DNA from: Gloeophyllum trabeum ATCC 11539
Lineage: Eukaryota; Basidiomycota; Agaricomycetes; Gloeophyllales; Gloeophyllaceae
NCBI RefSeq assembly: GCF_000344685.1
Contig: NW_006920413.1
Location: 664,662-728,661, forward strand
Direction: 5' to 3'
DNA length: 64,000 nucleotides
The notes below the pieces were generated by a model. The model was not told where the DNA came from. It ran no database searches and saw nothing but the letters and a program-made list of their open reading frames with translations. Below are positions 45,615 to 56,499 of this stretch, piece by piece. Position 1 is the first letter of the stretch; every line of letters starts with the position of its first letter. The position numbers and the translations under genes are program-made.

Positions 45615-48600
45615 TCATCCGGTGAACACGCGAACTAATAGATACAGCGTTGAACCGATGAATCTCTGTCTCCGTTGCCATCAGTCTCCTCGCTATCAGA
45701 CGATACAAAGAGCTGGACACAACTCACCGTCAGGCTCGTGATGGCCACAAAAACCAGGATAAAAGTGAGATAGCCCTTTGTGGGTGTGACGGCTGAATCG
45801 CTGAAGGTTGAGCTCGAATCACCAGCGCCGAGGATAGCAGCCAGCAGGAATCCCTGGAAGTATACGGTCATTAGCATCAAATAAGAATAGTACTACTGCA
45901 AACGCACGTTGGAGAGTATCCATGCCAAAAGGACCTAAGCCAAGGGGTCCGTCAACGTCCTTGCTTCGCAACAAGGAAACGCAGCACTGACATTTGTTCT
46001 GACACTGGCATAGTAGTCCTTTGCTGCTTGCTCTCGTTCTGCAAGACTCAATTCCTGGCCAGGCTTGATATTGCCGATCGGTTTCCGATGCTTCAGATTT
46101 TCCGCCGCCTCTACGTAGAGACCATTGACATCAGCTGGTTCGGCGAGGACCTCCACGTCCACTTGTTGGTGGCTATCTTGTACTACAGCTCCCAGGTCTG
46201 TTTCGACTGTCGTGTCCTGTTTAGTGCCCCAGGAGATGTCGTCGAGATTGCAGAAGGCATAGCTATGAAGAGGCGTAAATCCACGGGGATAGAGAAGAGT
46301 GGAAATCACGCACATATTTAATATGTTAATGTACGTAGGTGAGAGCAGCATATACGGGAGGAAACTCGTCAGCATATGCCAGGGGTCAAAGGCAAGAAGA
46401 CTGGAAGTGGCATATACTGTGGAGCACGGTCATGAGAGCGAAGCTTCAGCCATAGACGGAGAACCTACCTCCATAGGTCACGATGATGCTGAAGAGCATT
46501 ACGGTGTAGGTGCTCCCTCCATTTGCATGTGCCTGGAGAGCACACATAATGGCGGCGAAAAATACATAGACCATAAGGAAAGCAAATATGATAGCTGTTG
46601 TTTTGTATTTCCACTGTGCGCTGAAGACCTAGTCAGGTTCGTTATCCCCTCTAAATCATCGCAGTGCTTACGCTCGTGGCTTGTTGCCCATAGAGAAGAC
46701 GAAGCACGCTACAAGCAGCGCAGCCATGAGGTACTGGTGTCATGAGCTCAATCAACTCCAAGCTAGCAGGGGAACATACAGCCCTACCTGGACAATCGTA
46801 TTGAAATATTGGATGCCTCTCATCTTCAAGGAAGGGTCCTCGAGAGAGGCCGTAAGGATGGCCTGGGAAGGCGCGTCATAACGCCACAAAAGATAGCGGT
46901 TGTGGTCATACTCACGAAGAAGAGGAAGAAGTTGCCCTAGCATGGTTAGTTACGATGCAGTAACAAGTACAGCCCTAGCATTTGCGCTCACCATGGCGAA
47001 CCACGAGAAAATTAGGTTGATGACGTTATAGACCGTTTCCAGCAGGAGCATCGTTTTTCGACCGAAACTGTGACCCGAACGTAGCACTTGTCCGACGTGG
47101 GCTATGGCATATGTCGCTGCGAAGAACGACCCGTTCAACCATCTCCGACGTTGGCTAATGAATTCCGGGAGAGCGTCGGGGACATCTGTTTCTCCAATTG
47201 CGCTCTTGACATAACGCAGCACCCTAGAAGGGGGAATCAGCGTCTCATGATAGAGGTCTGTGGCAGTTACTTACCAGTTTGAATTGGCTTTCGCGACAAG
47301 TTCGAAACACAGGATACGCTAGAGGAGGAGTCAGAGACACTCGGAATTACAATAAGGGATCGTACATCTTCAGCAAGATCTGTACGCATGTCAATACAGT
47401 GCATGGATGATACTACAGCACAACTGCTCACACATGTTGGAAGTGAATATATCCGTATCTCGGCCATGGAGGACTTCTCCCTTGAAGTAGGAAGCCAGGG
47501 GGCCCACGCCTCGGCTATCGTTCTGTAAAGCAATATACCTAGTCGAAACGTCAGCGAAGCACAGCTCCTTGGTGCACGACGCCTTACCGATAAGCTGAAA
47601 ATGCTCCTGGCTACCCGGGTGTTAGTCCAGTGACTCTGCATACGTTCGAATATGTATGCCTTACTAAGACGCTAATATATCCGAACATACTTTCCGTAGG
47701 TTTGTCTAGAATATTGCTGATCTTATATTCGAAATTCTGGGCGGCGACTGCGTACAGGTACGTCATGCGCAAATCGGTGTCCGCAATCTTCGCGACGTAC
47801 CTAATGGATTAAGGAGGAACTTCCAATGTTTGCCTTTGTATGCGGCTATCTCGCCACAGGCCCCTCCAACATTGGAGTTCAAGTCGAATGTCTTCCATAA
47901 GTGGTATATACTCTTAGGCCCGGGACGAGTACCGACGTCCAGGAGGACGCAAACATTCGGCTGGGGATGCGGTGAGCTCGGGACGGAGAGGGAAAAAGTA
48001 AAGAAGAGCACTGTACGCTTACCTGAAGAACCTTCGCGAACGCGTTGAAGAACCACCGATGGCTATTGATCTTCTTCATGTTCTTCTCCTTCATGCAGAA
48101 CAAGATCTGCGTTGGCACGATGCCCTTCTTCCCATTATCCGGGTACTTGAACTGCAGATTCGGGTCCAGGGCAAACGACGTGGTGTACTCGAACAGATGG
48201 GCTGTGACCTCCTTGTTGTTGACCATGTTCTTCATATGATCTCCCGGTTGGTAGACGCCAAGTAGAGTTAGACAGTCCAGTACTCGTGGGTGCACCTTCT
48301 TGCGTCCGTCCGCGACGATACATACGACAACCTGAGGGCGGTCTATGATTAATACGGTTATAATACGGGCCTAGTTGGGCTTGCCTTCTTCCATGCATCT
48401 TTTCCCCATGTGCGGGAATTCTTCCGAGAGCATAGATGACTGATATTCTGCATGATTCCGTAGAGTGTCCGACAGAAAAGCACCTCATCCTCCTATAAGC
48501 GATGATCCATTCAGCAAGGTGACTTTGCATGCGACTCGATTGAATCATACTTACATTATACATCGTGACGACAATGAAAAGTTCGGTCGTCCTACTCCAT

Positions 48601-49802
48601 TCGTTCTGCCGTAGGAAGAACCCGCTGCTCTCGAAGTCGTCCGGGTCGCATGTCACAGCAGTATATCGCGTCTTCTGCATCTCCGGCTCGTATCGAGGAA
48701 GGATCAACTTTGGTGGAACGTCCAGTTCGACAACTAGGTTACCGTTTGTCAACTGCACCCTCTTCTTGGTCTTGTTGCGTCGATGGATGCGACCGGAAGG
48801 TACAGGACCAAAGTGCATCGTAGGGAGGGGGGTGGGTGGTGTGCTAGAGAGATTGGTGGACACCTTCTCACTCAGCACATCCTCCTTGTTGGGATCATCA
48901 GCCAGTAGATATTGAGAATCATTCCCATGGTTTAGATACGTTGCAGATTTCTCGTGAGTGTAGCCAGTATAGTGCGTAGCCTCACTTCCCACGATGTAGT
49001 AGTCTTCATCTTCTCCGGAAGGAGTTGGTGATCTGGAGCGTGGAGGACGGTACGACGAACGAGAGTTAATCCCAGAGGCGTACGCTTCCGTGTCGTGCTG
49101 AAAGTGGTCGACGTAACCATCTGCCGTCATAGGTTGATTTCCAAAAGACCCATAAGAGTCCCGAGCGTGCTGTAGAGCCACCATAGAGCCACTGGGAGTA
49201 TTATAGGTATAGGCTGTCGTAGGTCTGGTGGGCGGTTGAGACTGCGCCGCTCCATAGGCTTGGCCTGCATGCGTGTTCACAAGAGCAGATTTATCAAGGA
49301 AAGAATCGCTCGGTTTAGGAATCAGAGCATTCCATTCTAGCGGTTCCCCAGAGTTGATGGTAGGGAGATACGGGGCGGGTTGTGCGCGGTCATGGAAGTA
49401 GCGAGATTCAATCGCACCGTCGCCTACTTTCTTCGCGTCCGTCCATCCGTAGCCTTCCTGGTCCACTACAGTCTCTCCAGTCGATATGCTATGTCTCGAT
49501 ACGGACTGTCTGTCCTCTTCTACCGGGCCTTGTCCATGCGAGGCAGGGGGTGGAGGTGGAAGGTTCCGAGCAGGGCTCTGCGAGCGTGACTGAGATGTTG
49601 CCTGGTTCTGTAGATGATTAAGTGCTCTCTCAATATTTGATTGCCCGAGTGTGTCGGTCGGCGACGGTGCAGGGCCGTCAGTCAATGTATACCTTCGCAA
49701 TGAAGGGTCGGCGATGGACGTCGGCCGGGACTGGTCGTTACTTTGGTCGTCAATTCGTTCGTAGGATGGAGGAGGCTTTCTTCTGGTGCTTTTGTTAGCC
49801 AT
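45615..49802 (-). CDS. Chitin synthase, division 1 (class I-III type)
   Basis: Nineteen exons: 49802-48555, 48492-48385, 48331-48023, 47960-47801, 47747-47665, 47610-47588, 47538-47432, 47379-47366, 47318-47275, 47223-46992, 46936-46916, 46862-46788, 46733-46672, 46620-46469, 46416-46314, 46262-45992, 45934-45908, 45853-45728 and 45665-45615; 1071 aa. A disordered Ser/Pro N-terminus (~340 aa, site of likely regulation) leads into the CHS N-terminal block ([16 protein letters not shown]) and the GT2 core: [39 protein letters not shown], and QRRRWLNGS, the last two being catalytic hallmarks. Seven or so membrane helices follow and the protein ends [16 protein letters not shown]. It polymerises UDP-GlcNAc into chitin across the plasma membrane. 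The start ATG at 49802 ([15 protein letters not shown]) was preferred to non-ATG extensions. One intron (48332-48384) uses a GC donor. Confidence 0.95.
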
Positions 49803-49905
49803 AACGAGCGGTGGTAGCGATAGCCGTGAGAGGTCGTCGAAAGTTCGTTGCAAGTTCGGATTGAAACCGCGCTCGCGTTCCGTCAGACGCGTCCCGACGA
49901 ACGTG

Positions 49906-49913
49906 TCACGTGA
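49906..49913. promoter_or_regulatory. TCACGTGA palindrome upstream of chitin synthase
   Basis: A perfect E-box-type palindrome lies 104 bp upstream of the chitin synthase ATG, inside the 217 bp gap to MDM31. bHLH factors of the Cbf1/Pho4 type bind CACGTG in fungi; binding here is inferred only. Confidence 0.4.
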
Positions 49914-50019
49914 GCACGGGTTCGATACTTCCGAGGTATGGCCGGTGAGTGGCGTCAACATTCTTCGTGAAAGTCGTTAATGGAGGTTACAAGCAGTAGC
50001 TGCCTAATCGCAATATCTC

Positions 50020-52729
50020 CTACATCGCGACTCCGTTGGCGAACTCCAACCTCCCGACCAGATTACCCCCATTCGCCGAAAGCTCCTTCAAATGGATGGA
50101 CATGGGATCCACCATCGTGCGCAACGCAGAAAGGATCGCAGCCGCTGTCTTCTGCAAGCTCCATAGACTTACCGTCTTTACGCGCCGGTTGAAATTTGCT
50201 TGGTTGACGTGGTAAGCCAAAGCATCGTACACCTGCAAGGCCATGGTTATTATGATTTGCCCTGATGTCGTGCTATGAGACACATACCTTCAATGCGATC
50301 TGATCGGACAAGCCAGCTATAGACGACGTTGAATACCCCGAACAGCGAGATATAGATGACTACTTACTTTCCCATAGCTGTGGAGAAAGGTGATCAGCCG
50401 CCGGACCACTGTACCGGGGTAAAGGATACTTACAGTCCATGCTCCTTCGAAGTCGGACAAATCTTGAATAACCCGACAATGAATAGGAATTAAGGTCCGA
50501 TTGGCACTGAGAATAGACCGGTCAACCCCAAGTCTCGGACCACATGGTCTTTCTCGGGCACGCACTTCATAAACGCCACAATTGGCCGTACGAATGCCGA
50601 GTTCACATAAGAAAGATCGTTCGTGAACATGGGCACAGCTGCCTTGATATCCCTGAACCGCAAATCTATGTCAATCACCACCTTTGGCTTCCCGTCATCA
50701 ACCGTCTCGCCGTTGTCGGTACTCCTCGTAGGAGCCGTCAGGGGCGGCTTCGCGAGCTCCCGCTGCCCCGGAATATGTTCAGCCACAGTAGTGGCAATCG
50801 CATCAATGATAACATCGAGGGCGTCCGGATCTTCGTCGCGCGGGAATTTTATGTCGAGGACTGCATCGACCTTGCCATATGTTATCCAAGAAATGGGACC
50901 CTCGAGTGTGGTCATGGATTGCAGGTGATCAATATTGACGCCATCGATGCGTAAACGAGACTGAAAGTAAATCGTCATTTAGCGACCACAGCAAAGGCTC
51001 ATGATGAGGTTATACCATTCTCCCCCACTTTCCGTCCCCTAGCTCCTTCTCCGTCGTCCGCCCGATACTCTGAGGCGTATGAAGGCTAAAAAGGCAGTTA
51101 TCGAACTGCCCGACGACATTCTCGGCGTTCAGGAAGTCGTAGAACAGCCACTGCTTCCGGAATCTCCTGATGTCCGCGCGGAAGATCGATGCAGTGTACG
51201 GGCGGAAGTTGCCCGGTTGATAAACGGTCACGAGAACGTCTTCGAGTTGCAGAAACTCGAGCTCAAAGTCGCCCGGCTGGGGCTTGTGCCGGAACAGCGC
51301 AGGGTCGAGGGGATGGTCCGGGTCCCATGTTACATTGCGTCGATCTGCGTCGCATTCAGTAACAAGTAGATACAATGCATAGAGTCCGTACCGATGACGC
51401 CACGAACACCTTTGACTACGGCATCCTTGATTAAGCCCTTACCATCCAACCATTGGGGAAGGGACAGCGTCACTTCGATAGCATCCACATTCAGATCGAA
51501 CATCGTATAGTTCAGATCTTCTTCGCTCAGGTCAACGTGAGCCAGCGCCTCCTCCTCATCGATCTCCCCCGCCACGCCGTGTATCGCTGGGTGACCACTG
51601 ATATCATACCCGAGTGCAGCGGTGTGGTCGCGGGATATTTTGGAAGGCGGGGGAACAGACGGTGGCCGCCTTGATATATATACATTTTTGAGTGAGAGGC
51701 GGGAGTCTTTCCACTTGGGTACGATGGCGGTTTCGAAGATGACCGTTATACCGGTCTCTTTAGTGAGATAATTACTGATAGCACGAGCAACATATTCTGA
51801 ATTACGAGAGTGTCAGCGAAATGTGTATCGGAATTCGACATCAGCGCAGGTAGATGCATTGGTAGACTCGAAACACTACCTCAATATTCGCGGACGTACT
51901 CTGCAGAAGGATCTCTGCGGAATATGACAACACATACTGAGGAAGTGTAAATCTGTCCGTAACGCAAATAACCGTCTTCGTGATGGCTATATCGAGCGGG
52001 TCTCTCGGACGGACTCACCTTGTAATCGCAAGCTATTCGCCGTGGCAAGAATCACGGAGAAGAAAGTGGTACTGCAAGGTCATAGCATTAATTACACGAG
52101 CAGCGGATACGTTGCCGTACGCACGTTCCGACAAAGATCCAAAGCGTCTGGCTCATGAGAAACCACGTTACGAACGCGGATATATCATCCGCGTTAAACC
52201 TGCGAAACGAACGGATGGTGAACCACCGAAAGCGGATACGCAGCCTGTCCCAAAAGCTATTCGCGACGCGAAGGAAGTCTTCGCGCGTAGGCCTGTGGGG
52301 ATGAGGCAGCGACCTGGCGAGTCGCTGGAAAAGTGGCGGGTAATTGTCTAACCGAGGAGGAGTGCCAGCGCTTGGACCTCCATCCGGGGGTGCAGCAGGG
52401 TCGTCAGAGGAAGCCCTTGTGCTAGTATTTGGCGGTTCTGGCTCGGTCTCTGAACGTCGGCTCTGTTGTTCAAACCGCGTTAAAGAGGCATGGAACTGGC
52501 GCAAAGAGCAACCATATCTCCCGCGACCGAGGGTAACGCCTATTGACGCGTCGCATTTCCTGACATGAGCAATGGCAACCGTATATGTGGGGCTTTGCGT
52601 CCCGTGCTGCCTAAAGAATTGGCATATTGTCGCATAACGGTCCCATACAGCATCCTTTGAGCCCTTAGTAGAAGTCGACGCGCGTGTAGCCCTTGCAATT
52701 CTGCCCGCTAGAGTCCTCGATGAAAGCAT
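50020..52729 (-). CDS. MDM31: Mitochondrial distribution and morphology protein, Mdm31/32 family
   Basis: Nine exons: 52729-52125, 52071-52019, 51796-51392, 51344-51016, 50960-50566, 50506-50434, 50377-50368 (10 nt), 50316-50288 and 50232-50020; 703 aa. The N-terminus (MLSSRTLAGRIARATRAS) is a typical mitochondrial presequence, which favours this ATG. Then come a Pro-rich linker, the family block TREDFLRVANSFWDRLRIRF with FRRFNADDISAF, a first membrane helix (FLMSQTLWIFVGTTTFFSV), IVPKWKDSRLSLKNVYISRR, RKQWLFYDFLNAENVVGQFD, RIDGVNIDHLQ and a C-terminal VYDALAYHVNQANFNRRVK. In yeast these proteins sit in the mitochondrial inner membrane and are needed for mitochondrial shape and phospholipid balance. 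Divergent to the BAR gene at 52926. Confidence 0.95.
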
Positions 52730-52925
52730 AAAGTCGTGTGCAGGAGAGCTCCTCCCGCCATGCTTCGAATTTCTTTCGCAAAGGCAAAGACGAGGCACGC
52801 CGGCAACAGCCGAAGCATCGTCACCGCCGGCTTCGGCCTTGGCCGCGGCATTGGGAATTTGGGATACACACCGCTTTACTCTTGCTTCACTCTACTTACA
52901 CTCGCGGTCGTCCACAGCAGCTAAC
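52730..52925. promoter_or_regulatory. Bidirectional promoter, MDM31 / RVS161-type gene
   Basis: Only 196 bp separate the two start codons. It contains TTGGGAATTTGGGATACACA and CT-rich tracts toward the BAR gene but no clear TATA box. Both genes must draw on it, so shared control is likely. Confidence 0.6.
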
Positions 52926-54223
52926 ATGAGTTGGTCTGGGTAAGCAAGCGCACTCGCGTCGAGGAGGACGGCGCTGAGAAGTCTCTGCTAGGTTCAAGAA
53001 GTCTGTGAACAGGGCGGGAACCACGGTTAGCACGGTCCATCTAGCTCGCATCGATGTCCGGCTGAACTCCGGCTGCATCCCCCTAGCTCCTGCAAAAGAC
53101 GGGTCAGATCGAGCGCACGGTTGACAGAGAATTTGCCGACGAGGAGGCCAAGTTCAAGGTGTCAGTGCTCTCGCCGTGGCGGGCAGAGGTGACAGCTAGC
53201 TGATCCGAGCATGTACCAGCTTCGAGAAGGAATGTCAGGCACTTCAGAAGGATAGCAAGGGGTACTTGGATGCTATGCGAGGTGTGCTTCTAAATTGATC
53301 ATTATCTCGGACAATATCTGACGGGCTGCATCCTGCAGCAATGACTGCGGCCCAGGCGCGAATAGCAGAGACATTGGACGTATTCTATGGCTCTGCTGAC
53401 AAGGCTTCAGAGGGCGCCATGGCTGCGCATGCTTATAAGCGAGCAGTTGACGACTTGGATACCGGTATTGGAAGGGAGCTGGTGAGCCCTCTCGTCGCGC
53501 GTCCTCGAAACCCTCCCAGTTCAGACCAGTTCTTTTTCAGGATGCACCATACCGTACAACAGTGCTGGAACCGCTAGGGAAGATGAACGCATACTTCCCG
53601 ATCGTGAACGAGCATATCTCGAAGCGCAACAAGAAGGTTCGCATAGCTCCTTGCATATCCTCATCTGAACTTTGACTGAATGCCCTGCAGCTACTGGATT
53701 ATGACGCCGCCCGGAGCCGAATGCGAAAGCTAATCGACAAGCCCAGCGAAGACCCCACCAAGCTACCGAAAGTGCGTATTCAATAACCTCCCCCTCGCCG
53801 TCGTGGTTGAGCTCATAACATTGCCCACCTTAGGCCCAACAAGAGCACGACGACGCCAAGGAAGTATTCGACATGCTCAATGACCAGCTCATCGCCGAGC
53901 TCCCGCAGCTGCTCGACCTCCGCGTGCCCTTCTTCGACCCCAGCTTTGAGGCCATGATCAGGATGCAGTGCAAGTTCGCCGAAGAGGGCTACGAGAAACT
54001 CAGTGGCGTGCAACGGTGCGTTTATTAATGCTGGAAACGAGGGCCCCTTGCTGACCTGAGAGTAGGTACTTTGCTGACGGCGTGAGAGATGATTACGCAG
54101 CTGGACAGTTGGATGCACAGGTTCGTCTCTGCTGCTCCTTTGTTCTGCTTGGCACTAATCTGTCTTCAGGTGGAGGGTGTCCTGCAAGAGATGCGGGAGC
54201 TGTCAATATGCGGTGCTGCATAG
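52926..54223 (+). CDS. BAR domain protein, Rvs161/Hob3 type
   Basis: Ten exons: 52926-52939 (14 nt), 52992-53025, 53087-53160, 53220-53281, 53339-53481, 53541-53636, 53691-53771, 53834-54015, 54066-54120 and 54170-54223; 264 aa, essentially the length of yeast Rvs161 and fission yeast Hob3. The N-terminal amphipathic helix MSWSGFKKSVNRAGTT is followed by TGQIERTVDREF, AMTAAQARIAETLDVFYG, DDLDTGIGRELDAPYR, TVLEPLGKMNAYFP, and ELPQLLDLRVPFFDPSFEA, all BAR-core blocks. There is no SH3 domain, as expected for this branch. It bends membranes during endocytosis and, in Hob3, helps activate Cdc42. Exon 3 uses the donor GTCAGT at 53161, needed to keep VFEKECQ in frame. Confidence 0.96.
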
Positions 54224-54614
54224 CCGCCTATGCGATGTATACCACAGTGATCTCAACATGTATAACTGGAGGACTTACCTTTTATCATTCATATTGCTGT
54301 ACTTACAAGTGGTTACGAGGGGAGCGGAATCTGGAATGAGCAAGCCCTCCCGAAGGCAAGTCCATCGGTCCAAGTCGATGCCTTCGGGGTCCGATCAGGC
54401 TCGACGTTGCGTCGTAAGGTAATGCACATCATGTGTAGTATTAACGTACAACGCGAATCAATCGTCTGGCACGGTCGGATATCTGATACTAATACAAACA
54501 GTATACTCAAAACCTAGGGATGTCGCCCGCTCTGAAATACATGCCAATCCCAATACGACTACTCAATAACGATACCAACACCATACAGACACCCGCCACA
54601 GCCGTCTCACCCGC
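54224..54614. other. Convergent intergenic region, no gene seen
   Basis: Between the 3' ends of the BAR gene and the R3H-associated gene. Only short frames. Confidence 0.5.
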
Positions 54615-56068
54615 TCAGGCAAACAAATACTCATAGAACGACTTGGGCTTACCCGCCGCCGCCGTCCCTGCATCCTTCCTAACCTTCTGCACCCCGACCT
54701 TCCTCACCGCCGCCCGCCTCGACGCCCTGCGCGCAGGGGACGGCGACGACCCCGAGCGCGCGCGGTGGCCGGGCGATGCCCAGCTGGAGGTGACGCTCCT
54801 GAACGCGCGGTACGCGGCCAGCGGCGTCCTATCAGGGTCCTGGTCGCCCGCAAGCGACAGCGCGTCCATCGGGCGGGAGAGATCCTCCACGCCCGAGTCG
54901 TCCGCCTCACCCTCCCGATCGGACTCCCCGCCAACGACCGACCAGCCGTCATCCACAATCGGCGCGAGCGGGACGACCGCCGGCGAGCTGGGCACGGAGG
55001 CCTCCGTGATAGCCTCCAACCCCCCGCGCCGGGGGCGCTCGACGTCGGACTCGAGCTCGCGGTCGGACTGCGAGAACTCGAAGTCGGAGGAGATGTCGGA
55101 CGCGGAGAGGTCCGTGACCGGCGGGGTCGCGACGCTTGCGCGCGCGGTGTGGTCCGGGCGCGTGACGTTCGGGCGCAGGAGGTGCGTCAGGCGCTGGCCC
55201 GAGGTGTCTTTGCCTTTCAATTTCAAGGAACGGTTGGATTCACCTCTTACCACACCAAGGACTCGGGGGGCTGTACTCACTGAAGCTGACAACCTCGTGG
55301 TACCGCGCGCAGCAGTGCACGACGTACCGCGCGAACGCGTCGTCGGTGATGGCCCACACCAGCTCCAGCGGCGTGCGCGACACCTCCCGGATGCTCTCCA
55401 CATCGCCCACGACCCGCCCAGGAAACTCCAGCGCCCTCTCGCCATTGACCTGCGCCGCGGTCATCACGCCCCCGTTCTCCAGCCAATCAACAATCTCGTC
55501 CTCCACCACGCCGACCAGGAACTCCGCGCGGCCGCCCGCTTTGCGCAGGTCGCGCCGCATGCCCTTGAGACTGAGCGAAAAGCGTCCCGCGTTCGCGGAG
55601 AGCGGGTCCGCGCTGGGCGGCGGCGCCGCGGGGACTTGGGCGTTGCGCGGGAGGTAGGGCGGCAGCGGCTCGGGGAAGGTGGGCTGGATGGGGTTGAGCG
55701 GGAGCGCGTAGTCCTTCTTCGTCGCCAGGACTATGTGTGGGTTGCCCGTGAAGCGGGCTGGGATCAAGTATAGACGGTAACATTAGTCTTCCTGGATTGA
55801 GGTGTAGATAGGAGCATGACAGACCGTTCTCCTTGCGCCTTATCCACCGCTTGCCTTCCTTGTCGTCTCGAGTCCTCCTCCTGGCAGCTGCACTCGCCCC
55901 ACCAGCCTGAGCTGACGGAATTTCCGCACGAAGATGGGCGAAGCGGTCTGATATACCCGGGTTGCGCAGGATAGAGGGGAAAGACATGGGCACAGGCCCT
56001 CCAGTGCTGACCGCCGGGGCAGAACCAGCAGTACCGGTCTTGGGAGTAGCGCCTACGCTGGCCGCCAT
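54615..56068 (-). CDS. R3H-associated N-terminal domain protein
   Basis: Three exons: 56068-55825, 55757-55281 and 55213-54615; 439 aa. The first 80 residues are low complexity and end in a basic RRRTRDDKEGKRWIRRKEN. Then comes the block ARFTGNPHIVLATKKDYALP, LNPIQPTFPEPLPPYLPR, which I recognise as the domain found before R3H domains in fungi, and a helical core (LSLKGMRRDLRKAG, RTPLELVWAITDDAFARYVVH, CCARYHEVVSFSK). The C-terminal third is acidic and Ser-rich and ends KPKSFYEYLFA. R3H domains bind single-stranded nucleic acid; here the R3H part would be the segment around residues 200-250, and its HxxxR element (HCCAR) is only approximate. Role unknown, likely RNA- or DNA-related. Confidence 0.66.
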
Positions 56069-56499
56069 GGTCGCCGCTCGAGGAGTGTGTGTTGTTACCG
56101 CTGATATGTCGAGCCCCTGCAGGAGCTGGCGGGAGGGGCTCTTGACCGTGACAGTACGCTTGAAGGATAGACCTCGGGCTGCGATTGCGGTGCGTCGGCT
56201 CCGACATCCGGCTCCGGGCTGTCTGTTACAGTGGCAGTGATTGCCGGAGACCGGAGACTCGTCCGGAGTCATTTGACACAGGGTTATCACGAACAAACCA
56301 TAGGGTTACAACATTACCGTCGCGTAGATCATTTCAGCGAATGTTACCGGACAGTAGCGGTTACACAATCCTAGTCGCAGAGTCCAGTTATAGCGGGTAT
56401 ATTCCACCGATACGGCCCCTGTACTCGTAATCGCACACATGAAAGACAACCCGAGAAAGGGTATACAAAGTCTACAACCACATCAACCATCCCACTCGC
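56069..56499. other. Intergenic, no gene seen
   Basis: Upstream of the R3H-associated gene and downstream of the Kex2-site protein gene, both on the minus strand. An open frame extends upstream of the R3H gene's ATG but has no earlier in-frame ATG. Confidence 0.45.

Noticed and set aside
54643..55773. 376-codon plus-strand frame opposite the R3H-associated gene
   Set aside because: The minus strand has the conserved domain and consistent splice sites; the plus frame has only skewed composition.
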